NCBI RefSeq assembly: GCF_000213175.1
Contig: NW_009799179.1
Coordinates: 2,650,989-2,714,988 of the forward strand
Direction: 5' to 3'
DNA length: 64,000 bases
Origin: Neurospora tetrasperma FGSC 2508
Lineage: Eukaryota > Ascomycota > Sordariomycetes > Sordariales > Sordariaceae
The notes under the pieces were generated by a model. That model had not been told where the DNA came from, made no database searches, and saw only the letters and a program-made list of their open reading frames with translations. Of the stretch, positions 25,401 to 38,290 are shown in pieces. The position numbers and the translations under genes were made by a program. Position 1 is the first letter of the stretch. Each line of letters begins with the position of its first letter.

Positions 25401-28400
25401 GTGGCAGATGACAGAGCCTGACAAAAGACTTGCGCGTACGCCATCAAAAGATCCTGGTTTTCTGTAGGATAGAAGTATCGCACTAACCGTTCCCCACTGA
25501 CCTATCAGCCTGGATCAACACCTTGTTCTTCCCAGCACCATCACTTTTCTCAGCCCATCCATGTCTGCTACCTCCCGATCGAGGAACCGAAACTCATCGA
25601 TGCGGTAGGCTTGTTTGTCTGGAATATAGGGTCAAGCTTCCCACAAGGACCTTTGTACGCCTTGACTCGCGATGTAGGGGGATTGAGCGCTCTTGTTTTT
25701 GGAAATGGGGTGTACACATATCCGCAAGGCTGGTATCTTGCAGCATCGACAGGTATTCTTTTATTGCGTAACAGACTGGGGATCGGGTATTCCCTGAGCC
25801 CTAAACTAGAATAGCTCTAGTGCAATCATGGGGACATGGGAATGGAGGACGACAGTTGTACATTTACAGACTCAGACACACGTGGGGAGAGGATCACTGG
25901 GGAAGTGTTTCCTGTGTCTAGATGGACGCTGACCCTCATCCAAGTCTCGAGTGTTGGAAGGGAAGAGACTGAACGAAGCTACCTCTACCTAATGTTGCCG
26001 CATGTAGTGTAGGTATCCAAGCTCTTTGCATGAACCGCGAAAATCAAATTGCCTCTGAAACCCTAGAATGATGGGGTATTTCACTCGAATACCGCAGCCC
26101 ATCCAAGTGAGTGGAGACAAAAGACAGAAACTCGGCCCAGCAGCCGGCTGTAAGACGCCGTCGATCCGGCAGGCGGTTTGATGGAGATGGTCAGAAAGTC
26201 AGAGGCGCATTGCATGCTTCCCAATTTCCGACCTGGCAAGCGATGGTGGGATGGGTTTGTGGTGAATGCGGTGCGATGCTATCAACACCAATGACCAACG
26301 GTATAGCGGCTTTTTCGCAACCCATTCATAGTATACTAGGTAGATGGGTGCACACAGCTCATGGCGAAGAAAAAGTCCCGAAAAAGAGGCGATTTGATCG
26401 TGTCCCGAATGGACCCCCAGACCCCTTTGGTTGACAGAGTGGAAGAAAGACAGCATAAAGGACTGGGCTACACGAACACGGCTTTTTATTGTTCAAAATC
26501 CTTTATGAAATCTCCGGACTCCGATCACGGGGTGAGGCAGAGAGGCGAGTAAGAAGGGCGTTTGCGGTTTTTGCGGTGACCATGACATACATACTACCTC
26601 TAGGTAGCTCTGCCGTCGTTGACTTCCACTTGTTGTCGTCGTTCGTGCTGCTGTTGTTATTGATTTCGCGTCCGGCCGGCAGAGTCGAGCTTTTCCTCAA
26701 AACTTATCCGGCCAGATCTTCAACGCGGTACCACCAAGGTGTCCAGTAGGATCGACAGCTTTCAAAACGTGCTGCTTGGACGGACTAGACCTGATACCCG
26801 AACTGACGATCACCTATACAGACCTCCATAGTGTACACTACACTAGAGGTAAAGTCGGGTCGGTCTCGCTTCATTCCGTGGATCGGCAGATCTGCAAAAG
26901 GAGCTGCCTGGCGGCGCTTGCCAGACCGGCTGTAAGCTAGGTGGTTGAGGACTTAAAGGCGACTTTTTATGACAATAAATGCTGGGAGGTAATGAGAGGA
27001 CTTTGGTCAGATGAGGCTGACGATGGCTTCAGCGTATCATACAAGTGAAAGTCGCGATATGCAAAAAGGATGGAAGGGGGTTGTTTCGCCTTGTGTTTCG
27101 ATCGACAGAACAACCAAGAAATAAACGTCTATCAGGGGCAATTCCTATCGATGACAGCAGAAGCGGGGGAGGGGAGATTTGGGCTTTTCTGTACCGGTGT
27201 ATCCACTGACCAAGCCACCCATAGAAGGCGCAGCTGTCTAGGTACCTCTGTGTAGTTGACTTGTAGTGTAAAAAGGGAACTTCCGTTAAGAACGTCGCCC
27301 AAAAGCCCAGAACAATGCCCAGAGTTTCAGTTGCATGGAATCCATGGCTTGCCGTTTCAAGTGGGTGTGACATGAATGAATGAGGCAAGGCGTGTCCCGA
27401 TATCTCCCGAGATACCACTGTATTTCGAAGGGTGCGGTTGGCTGTTGACGACGGTTGGGGAACAAGGTTTTCAGCCAGAAATTGGAAAAGGTTGGTTTTC
27501 TTTCTGGAGCACAAGAGCCGGGCTGTTGAAGATGGAAGCTTCCAATTCTTCCATCTCAACGTCGTATTGGTTGCTATTTCCACCATTCACCTCCCGCTTT
27601 TGAGGAAATGGCTCACCAAGTTTGCTAATCAAAGATGTCATCGCGAAAAGCATGAGGCATAACCGAATGCTTCTTTACTGATGTGACGGACAAACTCAAT
27701 CACAAAAAAATTGTGAGGCATTTGTGAACAACACAAGAAAAAGTGACAAGAGAAGAAGAAATAGATGAAAATTGAAATCAATGACCGTTGGACTTGCCGT
27801 CTTCTAGTGTACGTTTTCAACATACCTGAAAAAGCGGGGGCGACGTTGGACCCGACGCGGCACGCCGGGGCGGGGAAGTGGAAGGCTGCCTCCTGCTCTT
27901 GCCTGCTACAGATCGGCAGCTCCTTCGAGGGATGCTTCAGAAAAAAGAAAAAAAGGCTCGCAGTGTGCGTGGTTCTTGCTACCTTTGTTGCTTCGGGAAA
28001 GTGAATCATATGCCGTCTTTGAAAGTTACATATTCGTAACTCTGAACATCAACGGCTGTTTCAATAGCTCCAAACGCCATGATTAATCAACGTCTCTCTA
28101 GGTTGCCATGAATGCATATCACTATCCTTGTCTATATCGTGGCATCTATGTAACGCCATGCATGATGCGCGCAATGAGAACCATTCCATCAAATGCTCGC
28201 ATCTATCAAACCTCAAATGGATACCCCCGGGTATCGCTTAACATGACCACGTCTCTGTCTATCTATGGTGCTTCCCATTTTCCAAATCTTTTGAGCGTTT
28301 TGTTGGTCCTGGTGTGTGATCGCGCGGTTTGGTAACATTGAGCTGGCGGCGGGAGATTGCACCGATTTTCCAGGCCCATTTCATCACCTCTTTCGCTCTT

Positions 28401-28790
28401 GCCCAGTGATTCTGGAAGTTTGGCAGAGGCGCAGTCGGTCAGCACTTAACAGCCACACATCACCACCACCCTGCGAATCGAGGTGGTGTGTGCAGCCGAG
28501 TTGCGTATTGACTCAGTCAGGCTTCTTTGGTGAGCCGATAATAGTAGCTAGGCTGACGTCAAGAAAACTTGGCTCGTGAAGATTGCCGTCAAAGTTGTTT
28601 CTGGCAGATACCCGGGCATGTAGTATCCCAGGCCGGTTCTTTCGTGCGAACTGCAATCTGCTGCAAACACCACGGCAGCAGGCCAGAAGTCATGTCACCC
28701 CGCTGAGGCCTCCGCGAGTTGGGTAGAGCGGGGGCTCTCGGGTTCCGACTGCTGGCTGTAGGAGGGTAAGGTTCGTTCTTGCCCTCTCTT
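22457..28790. promoter_or_regulatory. 6.3-kb region without a recognisable gene
   Basis: This is the largest gene-poor gap in the GC-normal part. It lies upstream of the trehalose gene and downstream of the Rsa4 gene. It contains the palindromic CTACCTAGGTAG at 23432-23443, CCTACCTACGTACC with GAGAGGTACC at 24259-24282, an A-rich run at 24025-24037 and CTACCTCTAGGTAG near 26594. The longest frames (about 23122-23958 and 27029-27586, both minus) lack good start codons and are rich in Pro/Ser/His with no domain, so they are not called. Long leaders, noncoding transcripts or regulatory DNA for the stress-related trehalose gene are possible. Confidence 0.45.
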
Positions 28791-30536
28791 TTAGTTTCTC
28801 CATGTCCTCACGGCCTTGTCCTTTCCGCCTGATCCTACCATCTTGCCATCCGGCGACCAGTCCACGGCGTATACCTGGAAGCAAGTTAGAACTTCTCGGC
28901 AGTAGAACACCGATGTCGGGGTGTTTGGTTCACATACCTCGTCTTCGTGTCCGGGAAGGTCCATGGCGAGAGTGCCAGTTCGCACATTCCATGCCTTGAG
29001 GGTAGTATCTTTGCTGGCCGTAATCAGAAGCCTGCTATCGGCGGACCAGGAGCATTGGTAGACCTAAAGTATCAACGTGTTAGAGATTTCCCCTCGTCGT
29101 GGTAAGAGATGAATGTGGGGAAGGAACTCACGGGTGCAACATGGCCCCTCAAGCTCTTGAGGAACTTGCCATCCCTGGCGTTCCAGAGCTTCACGCTGTT
29201 ATCCCAACCAACCGAGGCGATCAAAGTGCCGTCGGGAGAGAACTGGACCTGGTTCACCTTGTTCTGGTGTCCCAAAAGTCTAGCAACGGGCTTGGTACCG
29301 TTGTTGGTGGGATCCCACAGGTACATGGTAAAGTCGTCACTGGCAGATACGATCCGCTCGGCAACCTTGCCATTGATCTTGGCCGCTCTCTCGAAACGCT
29401 CCTTGGCCTTCTCCCTCTTGCCCTCCTCGGTGGAAGGGACGTCCTTGGTGTGGTCAAAGTATGCCGTCCTCAGGGCGTGATCGCTGGACAGACCAATATG
29501 GTTGATCCAGTGGGCGTGAGATGTCAAGCTGTGTACCAAGGTGCCCTTGACGGCGTCGAATACCCGGACAACCTTATCGTGCGAACCAGTGTAGATGAGG
29601 TCGGTGCCACCCCATCGCACGCAGGCGACGGAGCTCTTGTGACCGCTCAGGACGTGCTCGGTACGGCCTGTGTTGACAACCCAAATCCTACAGGTACCAT
29701 CCTTGCTGGCACTGGCAATCCTAGGGGTGCCGTCTCTCCACAAGTGGTACGGCTGCCACGCCGTCATCAACACCCATTTGGCGTGGCCCTTGAAAGGCTG
29801 ACCAACAGGCTTGCCGGCCTCGGGATCCCATATCCTTACTGTACCATCCATGCTGCAGGTCGCTAGCTGCTCTCCATCGGGTCTCCAGTTGACGCCGAGG
29901 ACCCAGCCGGTGTGCCCTTTCAGTGTGTGCTTCGGGGTACCTGTATTTGTATCCCAGATACGAGCTGTGTTGTCGCCGCTGCCGGTAGCGAGGCGTCCAG
30001 ATGAAATAGGCGAGAACTGGGCTGCGAGGATGGGTTGGCCGTGACCGGGAATGCGATGGGCAAGGCGCGAAACTGCTTGTACCCTGAAAACAGCCTGGGG
30101 CTCGGCACTAAGGGTAATTGTGGTTCTATGCGGAGGTTAGCGAAGCAGTTACGTGCTGGGCTTCCTGTGTCCAGGGTCTTTCATACTCGAAGGGGTTCTC
30201 GACACCATGCTGCTTGAGAAGGCCGAGGAGGTCGGAAGGGTACTGGTCGACAATGATATCCTTGCCGGGAATATGGATGCGGAATCGGTATGGGGTAAAC
30301 TCTTCGCGGTCCCTCTCGAGTAGGGTGTTGAGCAAGACGGAGATGTTCTTTTCGGTGGCATCGGCAAAGTTGATTTCGATCACATCGGTCATCTGGTTGC
30401 CATCGCTGTCGACGAAGTTGGCCTTGAAGGAGCCGAGCTCAGGCGCCAGTATCGGGGCGACATCGAGCTGTGTTGTGGTGCGCTCAATCTCCTCTCTCTT
30501 CTGGCGCTTCGACGGGGGTGGTAGTACTGTCGCCAT
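28791..30536 (-). CDS. rsa4: Notchless/Rsa4 (NLE1) WD40 ribosome-assembly factor
   Basis: Four exons are inferred: 30536-30187, 30125-29132, 29063-28938 and 28874-28791, giving about 517 residues, close to the roughly 515 of yeast Rsa4. The first intron (61 nt, GTATGA donor, GCTAAC branch, CATAG acceptor) is chosen because it joins GVENPFE to TTITLSAEPQAVFRVQAVSR in frame. The N-terminal NLE domain (about residues 30-110) precedes eight WD40 blades (for example GSGDNTARIWD, CSMDGTVRIWD, ASKDGTCRIWV, GSHDKVVRVFD, SASDDFTMYLWD). The C-terminal blade DLPGHEDEVYAVDWSPDGK is nearly invariant in the family. Rsa4 acts in the nucleolus and nucleus on pre-60S particles, where the AAA+ ATPase Rea1/Midasin pulls on its NLE domain. 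Identification is firm. Confidence 0.95.
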
Positions 30537-31561
30537 CTTGAGTTGTGTTGTGCCGGAAGTTGTCGCTGAAAGTGTGTTGCGATACTCGCCCAACTTCCAA
30601 GTGTTGATGATGGATTGGGGGCCTTCTGGGTTTGCACTGGACTGCTGCCCCTGCAAAGGCTGGACCCAGCAGAATGCGGACAGTCCAAAATTTTGGCGGT
30701 GATGGCGTGCAAAACTGGCTTGGCATGTCCAATTCCAATGGAGCTCTGACCCACACTTGCTTTCCCCATGTCTCCACATCACTTAGCGCTGTTAGTGCGT
30801 CTCCATCCAAACCTTCCACCTGAACCATCATCATCCTATGTCATCATCCCATTTCCAAACATCCCAACACTCCGAGTCAACTCCCACTTGTCGTCTTCAA
30901 TGTTTCCAAACAGCTGTTATACTGTAGGCCCTACCGATTTTTCCATCTATGCCTGAACCCAGCATGACCATCGCCCGGCTGTTCTTGACTCCTCCGGAGG
31001 GGATACATGATCCGACATGATGATGCCTTGTTATTTCTCCATACTACTACACAAGGCACGAAAATTCAAAACCCGAAAGCAACAGCACGCAGCCCAGTCA
31101 ATTTCTCTCACTTTATCGGGGTGACCCAGACCCTCAGACATCACCCACGTCCAGACGAAATCACTATACCCTGGATTCCCTTCACCGAGATACTCGTTAA
31201 CTACCTCTACTCATTCACCAAACTTCTCATTCCCCTCGCTTCTCATTAACCGGCAGTCCCTTCCGATATCTCAGGCTGCTCGGGTTTTCGCTTCCCCAAT
31301 GCCACTTGCAAAGTATTGCTCCTGCTGCTGGTCACAAGTCGGGTACAATCACGGCTGGCACTGGCTCTGGTACTGGCTTTGATACTGCATCTGGTGCGGC
31401 CTCTGCTACGACATTTACTGAAATGGCTGTTGGCAAAAGCCCAAACCTCCTTGGTCAAAACAAACTATTCCTTCGGTCTGAGCCTCAACCATGACCGTTC
31501 ATCTGTCATTCGAACCTAGCCTACACACTCCAACTTCCCATCCTAAATCCTATCTTCACCC
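30537..31561. promoter_or_regulatory. Intergenic: Rsa4 promoter and antiporter 3' region
   Basis: This is 1.0 kb with only short frames on both strands. It presumably holds the rsa4 promoter and the 3' UTR of the Ca2+/H+ antiporter. Nothing else is seen. Confidence 0.5.
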
Positions 31562-34002
31562 TTACCCAACAGAGCTAGCCAACCTTGGATTTGGCAAGTA
31601 AAACGCTGCCACGGCGATAATGAGATAGGCAGATGCCAAAAGTGCTCCCTCGAGGTAGTTACTCCTCCCATCTCTAACGAGAAAATTCACGATGAAGGTA
31701 CTAACGAACATGCAGACAGTCTCGAAGAGGGTAAAGTAGAGAGACATGTCTCGATCCATGATCCAGCCCAAGATAACCACTACCGGCGTCACAAACAGCG
31801 CAATCTGGATACTGCTGCCCAGTGCCACGCCTAGTGCCAAGTCCATTTTGTTTTTGAGTGCCACGCTCACAGATGTGATGTGTTCAGCTGCATTACCTAC
31901 AATGGGGATGAGCACTAGACCGATGAAGGCTTCGGAGATGCCTGTGGCTGCGTTGGCATCCCGGGCGACGATTGCATCGATGGAATCCACCATGAACTCG
32001 GCACAAACGGCGACCAAGCCGGTCGAGGCCAGAAGAAGGATCACGGCGGCTTTCTGTGGCATGGCTTCGACCTCTGTTGTCTCCTGGGCCGCTGGCTTTT
32101 CCTCACTGTTGCGAGGCGTGGCCGGTGTGCTGTCAACCACAATGGGGACTACTACCGGCAATTGGCCGGGTGCCTGTCGATTGCTCGCAGCCCTCTGTGT
32201 TCGAGTCGGCATAGACTGGACACGCCGCAGTGGCTGTCCTTGTGCATTATGCTCCGGTTTCTCTGCTTCGTTGGGGTTCTCCAGCATGGAGGCAACAGCA
32301 GTTGAGATCGGCCGGAGCGATCTGAGTAGAAACGGCGCAGCACGAGAGGCCGTGTCCCACTGTGCCTCTATGTCACTGGCCAGGCCAAGACCACCATGAT
32401 GTTCGTTGGTCCCAGAATTCTGGTCTCGGCCTTGCGACGGCTCAACGTCTTTTGTTTCACCCTGCTGGCCTGGGCCTCTTGCGTCATCGGCAGCGAACGT
32501 GTCAGTATCAGGCTGGTTAGCAGGGATGAGTTCCTGCGTCTGGTGTAGCGTGTCATCTGTGACAGCTTCCGTCCTTTCAGCGGCATTGTGCTCTGTTGTG
32601 GTGGTACCCCTGCTGTTCTCCTGTCTTCCAGCTGTGCCACCATCTTCGTTCGATATGGCTTGGGGCGCTTGTAGTGAGTTCTCATCAGGAGTCCTAGGTG
32701 GAGATGAAGACGAGTTACGTCTAGAGCTGAAGTAATGAGCTGCGGGGCCGGGTGCCGCTGCTTGTTCAATCAAGTGTCTTGGCGTTGGTGCGTACAGGTA
32801 GGAGTGCGACTGTAGCTGGAAGATGAGGTAAAGGAGGTAAATAACGAGCAGGATGACACTGGTTCCCCGGCTGAGCGGTAGAACCTTAGTATCCGCCTCC
32901 TCCTCGTTTTTGAACGTGGCGTGGAACGCGGTTGGGAGCATCAAGCTCAGCACACTCAGCGTGAGCAAACAAGCGCTCATCTGGGTTACGGTGCTGTTGT
33001 AGATTTGCTCGCGGAATCGCAAACCGCCCCAAATGAAGCACATTCCCAGGATCAGCAGGAGATCAACCAAAATTGATCCAACGAGAGAGGCCTGGACGAT
33101 CCGGATTTCATTCTTCACGAGCGCAATGCTGTTGTTTGCGCATCCTTTGTCAGCTTCAAGCCCTTTTTGATCGGCTCAGTACCTCGAAAGACGTTGTGAA
33201 AGATCATGTGGGGGATCAAGATTCACTCACATGAAAATGATTAGCTCGACAGCGTTTCCAAAGGTGACGTTCATCAAGGCAGCAACGGTGTCACCGCAAC
33301 GACCGGCTACACTTTCCGTTGCGTGGCTGAGGAGCCCGGCCAGAGGAATAATTGCCACAGCGTTCATGCCGAATACCACGCCAGCCGGCATGGACGTGAA
33401 GTCTGCAAAGACAACCTCAAAGGAATCAGCAATCTAGGGATCTCACGCAAGCAGCACATGACGGCCAAGAACTGCTACAAGTGTAGCTCATCCTGAAGGG
33501 GTTAGGTGAGGTACCTCCTTGGAGCCTAGCCCTGAGAAGAGCCACTGGTGTACGGCGTTCTAGCCTTGGAAATAGCCTAGACCGCCCAGTGTCCTACAAC
33601 GAGGGGGATGTAAAGTGGAACTGGTTAACTTACGGACGGCGAATGCTACCGGTACAAAGACTAGGCCTATGTTCAAGAAGCGCGAGAAAAGAATCCCGTT
33701 GGCGCAGGTGTATAAGCGCGCGAGTGCCGAAGGCTTCTTCGCTTGTAGCTCTTCAGATACCACTGAATCATGGCGGCCAGTCTCGGCTGTCGAAATCGTG
33801 CCACGGCGGCTTCGACTTCCTCTGAAAATTGGCGTAGCATCAGACCTAGTGCGCACCAGAGGCGTTGGGCCATGAGCTTTTGTCCTTGCCCATGTCCGGA
33901 TTTTGTCTGGAACCCACCATGACACAGATGTCAGTGAATGACCTTTTCGAAATTGAATGCCGGTGAAAGGCGGACGTGAGGACCTCAGGGCAACTCACGC
34001 AT
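31562..34002 (-). CDS. CAX-family Ca2+/H+ (cation/proton) antiporter
   Basis: Four exons are inferred: 34002-33999 (only ATGC), 33906-33634, 33402-33231 and 33128-31562, giving about 671 residues. Exon 2 has no in-frame ATG, and joining ATGC to its acceptor restores [14 protein letters not shown]. Introns are 92, 231 and 102 nt. The two inverted alpha repeats that form the ion path are clear: [17 protein letters not shown] (about 141-157) and [20 protein letters not shown] in the C-terminal half, each with the essential acidic residue. [25 protein letters not shown] is an N-terminal TM segment. A hydrophilic Ser/Glu/Gln-rich loop of roughly 250 residues separates the halves, longer than in typical CAX proteins. 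Family members load Ca2+ (or Mn2+) into vacuoles using the proton gradient. The paralogue is not resolved. Confidence 0.88.
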
Positions 34003-34927
34003 GACTGAACAGCTATAGCACGCGGTCGTTGATCAGACTTCCGCTCACTTTACTTTGAAAGCGCGAGAGAAAAAAAGGGGGCGGGATGAACGAGTGTTCG
34101 GACCAGATATCAAGAGCTGACGACTGACTGAATCGAAGCAGAACATCTGGAGTTAAGAGATGAAGTTCTTTTCTATATAGGTACATACTGTAGAGGTAAA
34201 AAAAAGAAGAAAAAAAAAAAGAAAAAAAGTTTGCGCAAGAGGCACACCGATGGCATGTTTTCTGTCATGGCGGCATCATCACCATCACACGGCATTAGAT
34301 TGCATCTGACTTGGAGCAGTTCACGACATCAAATGAAGCTCAAGTGTCACGCTTATGCACGATCAATTGCATCTAAGGGACAAAGATTGCATCGATAGCC
34401 GGTTTGGTGCCTCCAGATCTCTTCTGCAAGTTCTTTATTTTACCATCAAAAACCACAACTGTGACGAAAAGCCACATCATCGAAAGGGATCAGACATAAA
34501 TCGGGGAACTGTCACTAACAGACCATGCTGTGATCTTGAGTACAGAAAGGCAAACAACAACAAGTGAATATGTCGTGTACATAATACGTTATTTAGGAGT
34601 GTTATTAGGCACACGGAGTCCGCGATCTAGTCGTCACCTACCTCTATCCAGTCTTTGATAAGAGGTACGCTTCGTAAATGGCACATACCTACCGGCAAAT
34701 ATCAAGTCAAATCAAACCAATCAGTAAGGTGGTTTCCTTGCGAGTCACTCAACCGTTGTTTAGAAACAAATGCTTGAATCTGTACCTGACAGTCGAGCCC
34801 ATCTGTTTCATCTGATCTACATCCAGGACTATCCTAGCACATCTCCACTTCCAAGTACCTCTAGAGATCTGAGATTTGCAAGTACACTATAGAGCAGGGA
34901 GAGACCACCTCTGCATCACTCGTGCCC
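34003..34927. promoter_or_regulatory. Intergenic: antiporter promoter and hydantoinase 3' region
   Basis: This is 925 nt with an A-rich tract at about 34197-34228 upstream of the antiporter start. Only short uninformative frames are present. Confidence 0.5.
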
Positions 34928-37900
34928 TTACTCGATCGACCTATCAAACTCATCAATGACACTAACCGGCTTTACGAACTTGCCCAACGGTTCGTACTTC
35001 AGATGGTCAAAGCCAAACGCTTTGGGACCACCAAGATCGATGCCTCTCTGTGACCCCGTCCACTTGTCTGAAGCGGCGATTCCGATAACAATGACCAGCA
35101 AGCCATACCGATACTCCGGAGTGCCCACGGCCTCACCGCTTTGAGCATCGATGACCGAGATCAGATCCGGCACAATCGCCAGTACATCCTCCTGCTTCTC
35201 CAACTCCTTGTTCTCGTCGTCCTTAAAACCATCCCCTGCGGGTATACGGATAGCAGCAATGTTCTCGTTCTTGAACGGGATCTTGATCCTCTTGCCAGTG
35301 AAATCCTCCTTCTCCTCCCCAGCAACACCTTGACCTCCACGTCGACCCCTTGTTCTTCTCCCATCATTTGTTGTAGATGTAGTATCATCCGTGACATCCG
35401 TCCCCTCAATAATACACTCCCCATAAACATGTCCCATCCTCAGCGTCCTCCTAACACCCACAATCTTTCCCTTGAACAACACCTTTGCCGCCACCCCCTT
35501 CTGCCCCCCACCACACTCCTCCACAATCGTCTCTGCCACCTCGTCCAACCGGTTCATCGCCCTCGCCCTCGCCACCGCCCTCCCCAGCCTCCACGCCTGC
35601 GACACCGTATTCTCCACCACCCACCTCTTCATTTCCGCGCCCCTAACCGGCGGGTCGGCGGCGCCCACCTGGCTACCCATCTGGCTTAGCGCCGCGCGAA
35701 TGATTTTCTCGACGGCAGCATCCGACGCCGCTTTGGGCATCACCAGCACGTTCCCATTTCCGTCCGCGACGGCGATGGGGCTCCAGATGGGCGACCGCTC
35801 GTTGAAGACTACTGGTGTCGTCTGCCACTTGGTCGGGTACGCGCGCCCCATCCAGTCGCCGTCGACGCAGGGGATGTCCATGTTGGAGCTGGCGCCGAGC
35901 GTCATACCTTGGAGGCCGTTGCCGCCGCCGATTTCGAGGGCAATCATGTGCGTTGCTTTATTATTTTGATTTTGATCGGAGGAGGAGGACAAGGCTTTGT
36001 AGAGCTCCGTCTGCGCTTGCATCATCTCGTCGCCTTGCAGCTTCTCAATGCTCACCGTCGGCGAGCCGGCGCCGCAGCCGCAGCCGACGGCGGCGGAGTC
36101 AGGCACGTCCGCAGGAGAGACGACCCGTACCGAGGCGCCGGAGCGAAGGAGCTGCCGGAGGAGAATCATGGATGCGTAGGGAGAGCCGCCGCCGCCGGTG
36201 CCGAGGATGTAGCAGCCGGTGGAGATGAAGGTGAGGTCTGTTTCGGAAATGTGCCAGATGCGGTTGAGGACGCTGGGGGTGTAGGTTAGGACATTGACTT
36301 CGGATGGTGTTGCTGCTTTTGGCTTGGTGTCTGTGACTGTTTGTGGCTCAGATAAGTCTTCGCCCACGGCCTCTTCCTCTGATGAGGCTTTCTCATCGTC
36401 ATCGCTTGACATATATGATCGCGTGAAGTCAAAGTCGCCGGCTGCGCGGACGACGAAACGAGTTTTGTTCTCGACGTACTAGCAAGTGAAAGTGTGTGTT
36501 TTGTTAGTCGCTCGCGTGAACTTGCATCACTGATGTAACAAAAGGGAAGTTCTTACCTGCAAAGGCAGCATCTCAACCTCAACAACCTCGACAGATTCCG
36601 GAGAAGCACCAGCCGCAATGGTTCTCTCGATCGCATCCTTCTTGATCTCCTCCAAGAACTGCTTCTCCGTCTTGGTCTCTGTCGACTTGATTGTATCCAC
36701 AACAGAACTGACACGAGCAATGGCAGCTCCTATCGCATTCGCAACCTCGGACCAGCGGGGCTTGAGCACCTTGCTTGCACCCTGGAGCTCATCAGGAGCA
36801 ATGACTGCACCACCGCCGACAAGAATAGCTGGCAGGTCCTCTGGTGACGTCTTCATGTTATCGATGATCTTTTCGATCTTGCTCCTGACGATGGCCTTGA
36901 ACTGCTGGGTTTCTTCTTCGGTCAGTGCGTCTTTGACAAGACTGGCGTTACCTATGCTGGTGATGCCCGGGTTGGCGAGCACTGTACAATCAGTTGTGGT
37001 AAGCGTGCTTCCACCAAAGAGCAGGGCTTCCTCGTTGATCCTATAGCCCACACTTTCTGGCCCAATGGTGATACCATTTTTGCCCTTTCGGACAATGGAA
37101 CCGCCACCGAGACCAATGCTTTTGATGTCAGGGCATGAGAAGTTCTATACACCCACAGTAGTGTCCACACATGGAATCAGTCAGCCACCAACACTTGGAA
37201 CAGGGAGCAGTTCACGGGGACCATTGTGGGCAAAATAACATACCATTCTTACCCCCGCCAACTCGCTATAAGCAGCCTGCTGTCTCGGAAACCCATTAGG
37301 CAAAAGTAACCCAACATCAGTCGTAGTCCCACCAATGTCCACCACCATCATCGCCTCTCCCTGTCCCTGTCCTTCCTTTTTCCCATCCCTCTCCTGACCC
37401 TGCACGAGGAACGCGGCACCCCTCATACTATTCGTCGGCCCGCTCGAGAACGTCTTGATGGGCAACTCCGCCGCCTTCTCCCCTTTCAAGATCGTCCCAT
37501 CATTTTGCGTGATAAACACTGGCACACCCTTGAGTCCCAACCGACCCACCGCCTGCCGAAACTCCCTAATCGTCCGTCTTGCAAACCTCAGTATACTCGC
37601 ATTCAAAACCGCCGCATTCTCTCGTTCCAAAAACCCCAAGTTCGCCACCTCCTTGGAGCACACCACATCCACTTCTCCTTGCCCGCCCAATTCGCGCCTG
37701 ACAATCTCCGCCGCCCTCTCTTCCTGTCTGTAGACGGTATCAATAGGACTGAACACGCCGTTAATCACCACTGCTTTGATCCCGCCGCGCCTGCGGATCT
37801 CTTTGCATTGCTCCACGATCTCGAACTCGTCAATATCGCTGATCAACGACCCATCTACCTCCAACCCGCCCTTCACGCGCGCGTGATACCCCAGTATCAA

Positions 37901-38290
37901 GGAGCGCATGTCATCGGGCCAGTCGACGCAGGGCGGGACGTGCTTGGAAAAGGGACCGGAAAGACGGAGGACGGCTACCCGCGAAAGGCGGGAGGGATCC
38001 CGCTCGATGACGGCGTTGACGAAGTGCGTGGTGCCGATGGTGACGCTGGAAATGGCGTCCTCGGAACGGATGTTGGCGGCGTGGGTGGCCTCAAGTTGAG
38101 TGAACATGGAGGTGATGGCGGTCATGATGCCGTCACTGGGGTTGGGCGTCGTGGCGGTCTTGATGTGGGCTAGGATGCCTTTGGATGGAGAGGATGAAGC
38201 GAGGGATGGGTCGAGGATGACGCCGTCGGTGTTGGTGCCTCCGACGTCAACGCCGATGCGGAGGCGACGGGGTGAGGGTTGGGGTGCCAT
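34928..38290 (-). CDS. Hydantoinase/oxoprolinase-DUF917 fusion protein
   Basis: Three exons are inferred: 38290-37244, 37144-36557 and 36478-34928, giving about 1061 residues with phase-0 introns of 99 and 78 nt. Exon 1 starts MAPQPSPRRLRIGVDVGGTNTDG, an ATP-binding actin-like phosphate motif (residues 13-23) of the Hydant_A_N domain. A second phosphate loop, MVVDIGGTTTDVGLL (about 315-329), marks Hydantoinase_A, with SIGLGGGSIV just after the first splice junction. From about residue 610 the protein is a DUF917 domain (ISETDLTFISTGCYILGTGGGGSPY, GTGGGGSPY at 638-646). The linker near 568-600 is acidic. Hydantoinase/oxoprolinase proteins open cyclic amides such as hydantoins or 5-oxoproline using ATP. 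The DUF917 half has no settled function. The fused arrangement occurs in other fungi. The substrate is unknown. Confidence 0.9.

Noticed and set aside
27029-27586. 185-residue open frame on the minus strand
   Set aside because: No recognisable motif or good start context, and overlapping plus-strand frames. No intron model joins it to another frame convincingly.
29099-29866. 255-residue plus-strand frame opposite Rsa4
   Set aside because: It is the antisense shadow of the WD40 exon, whose identity is certain.
31509-31570. B-box-like GGTTCGAATG with a possible A-box on the minus strand
   Set aside because: The pieces overlap the stop region of the antiporter gene and do not fold as a tRNA.
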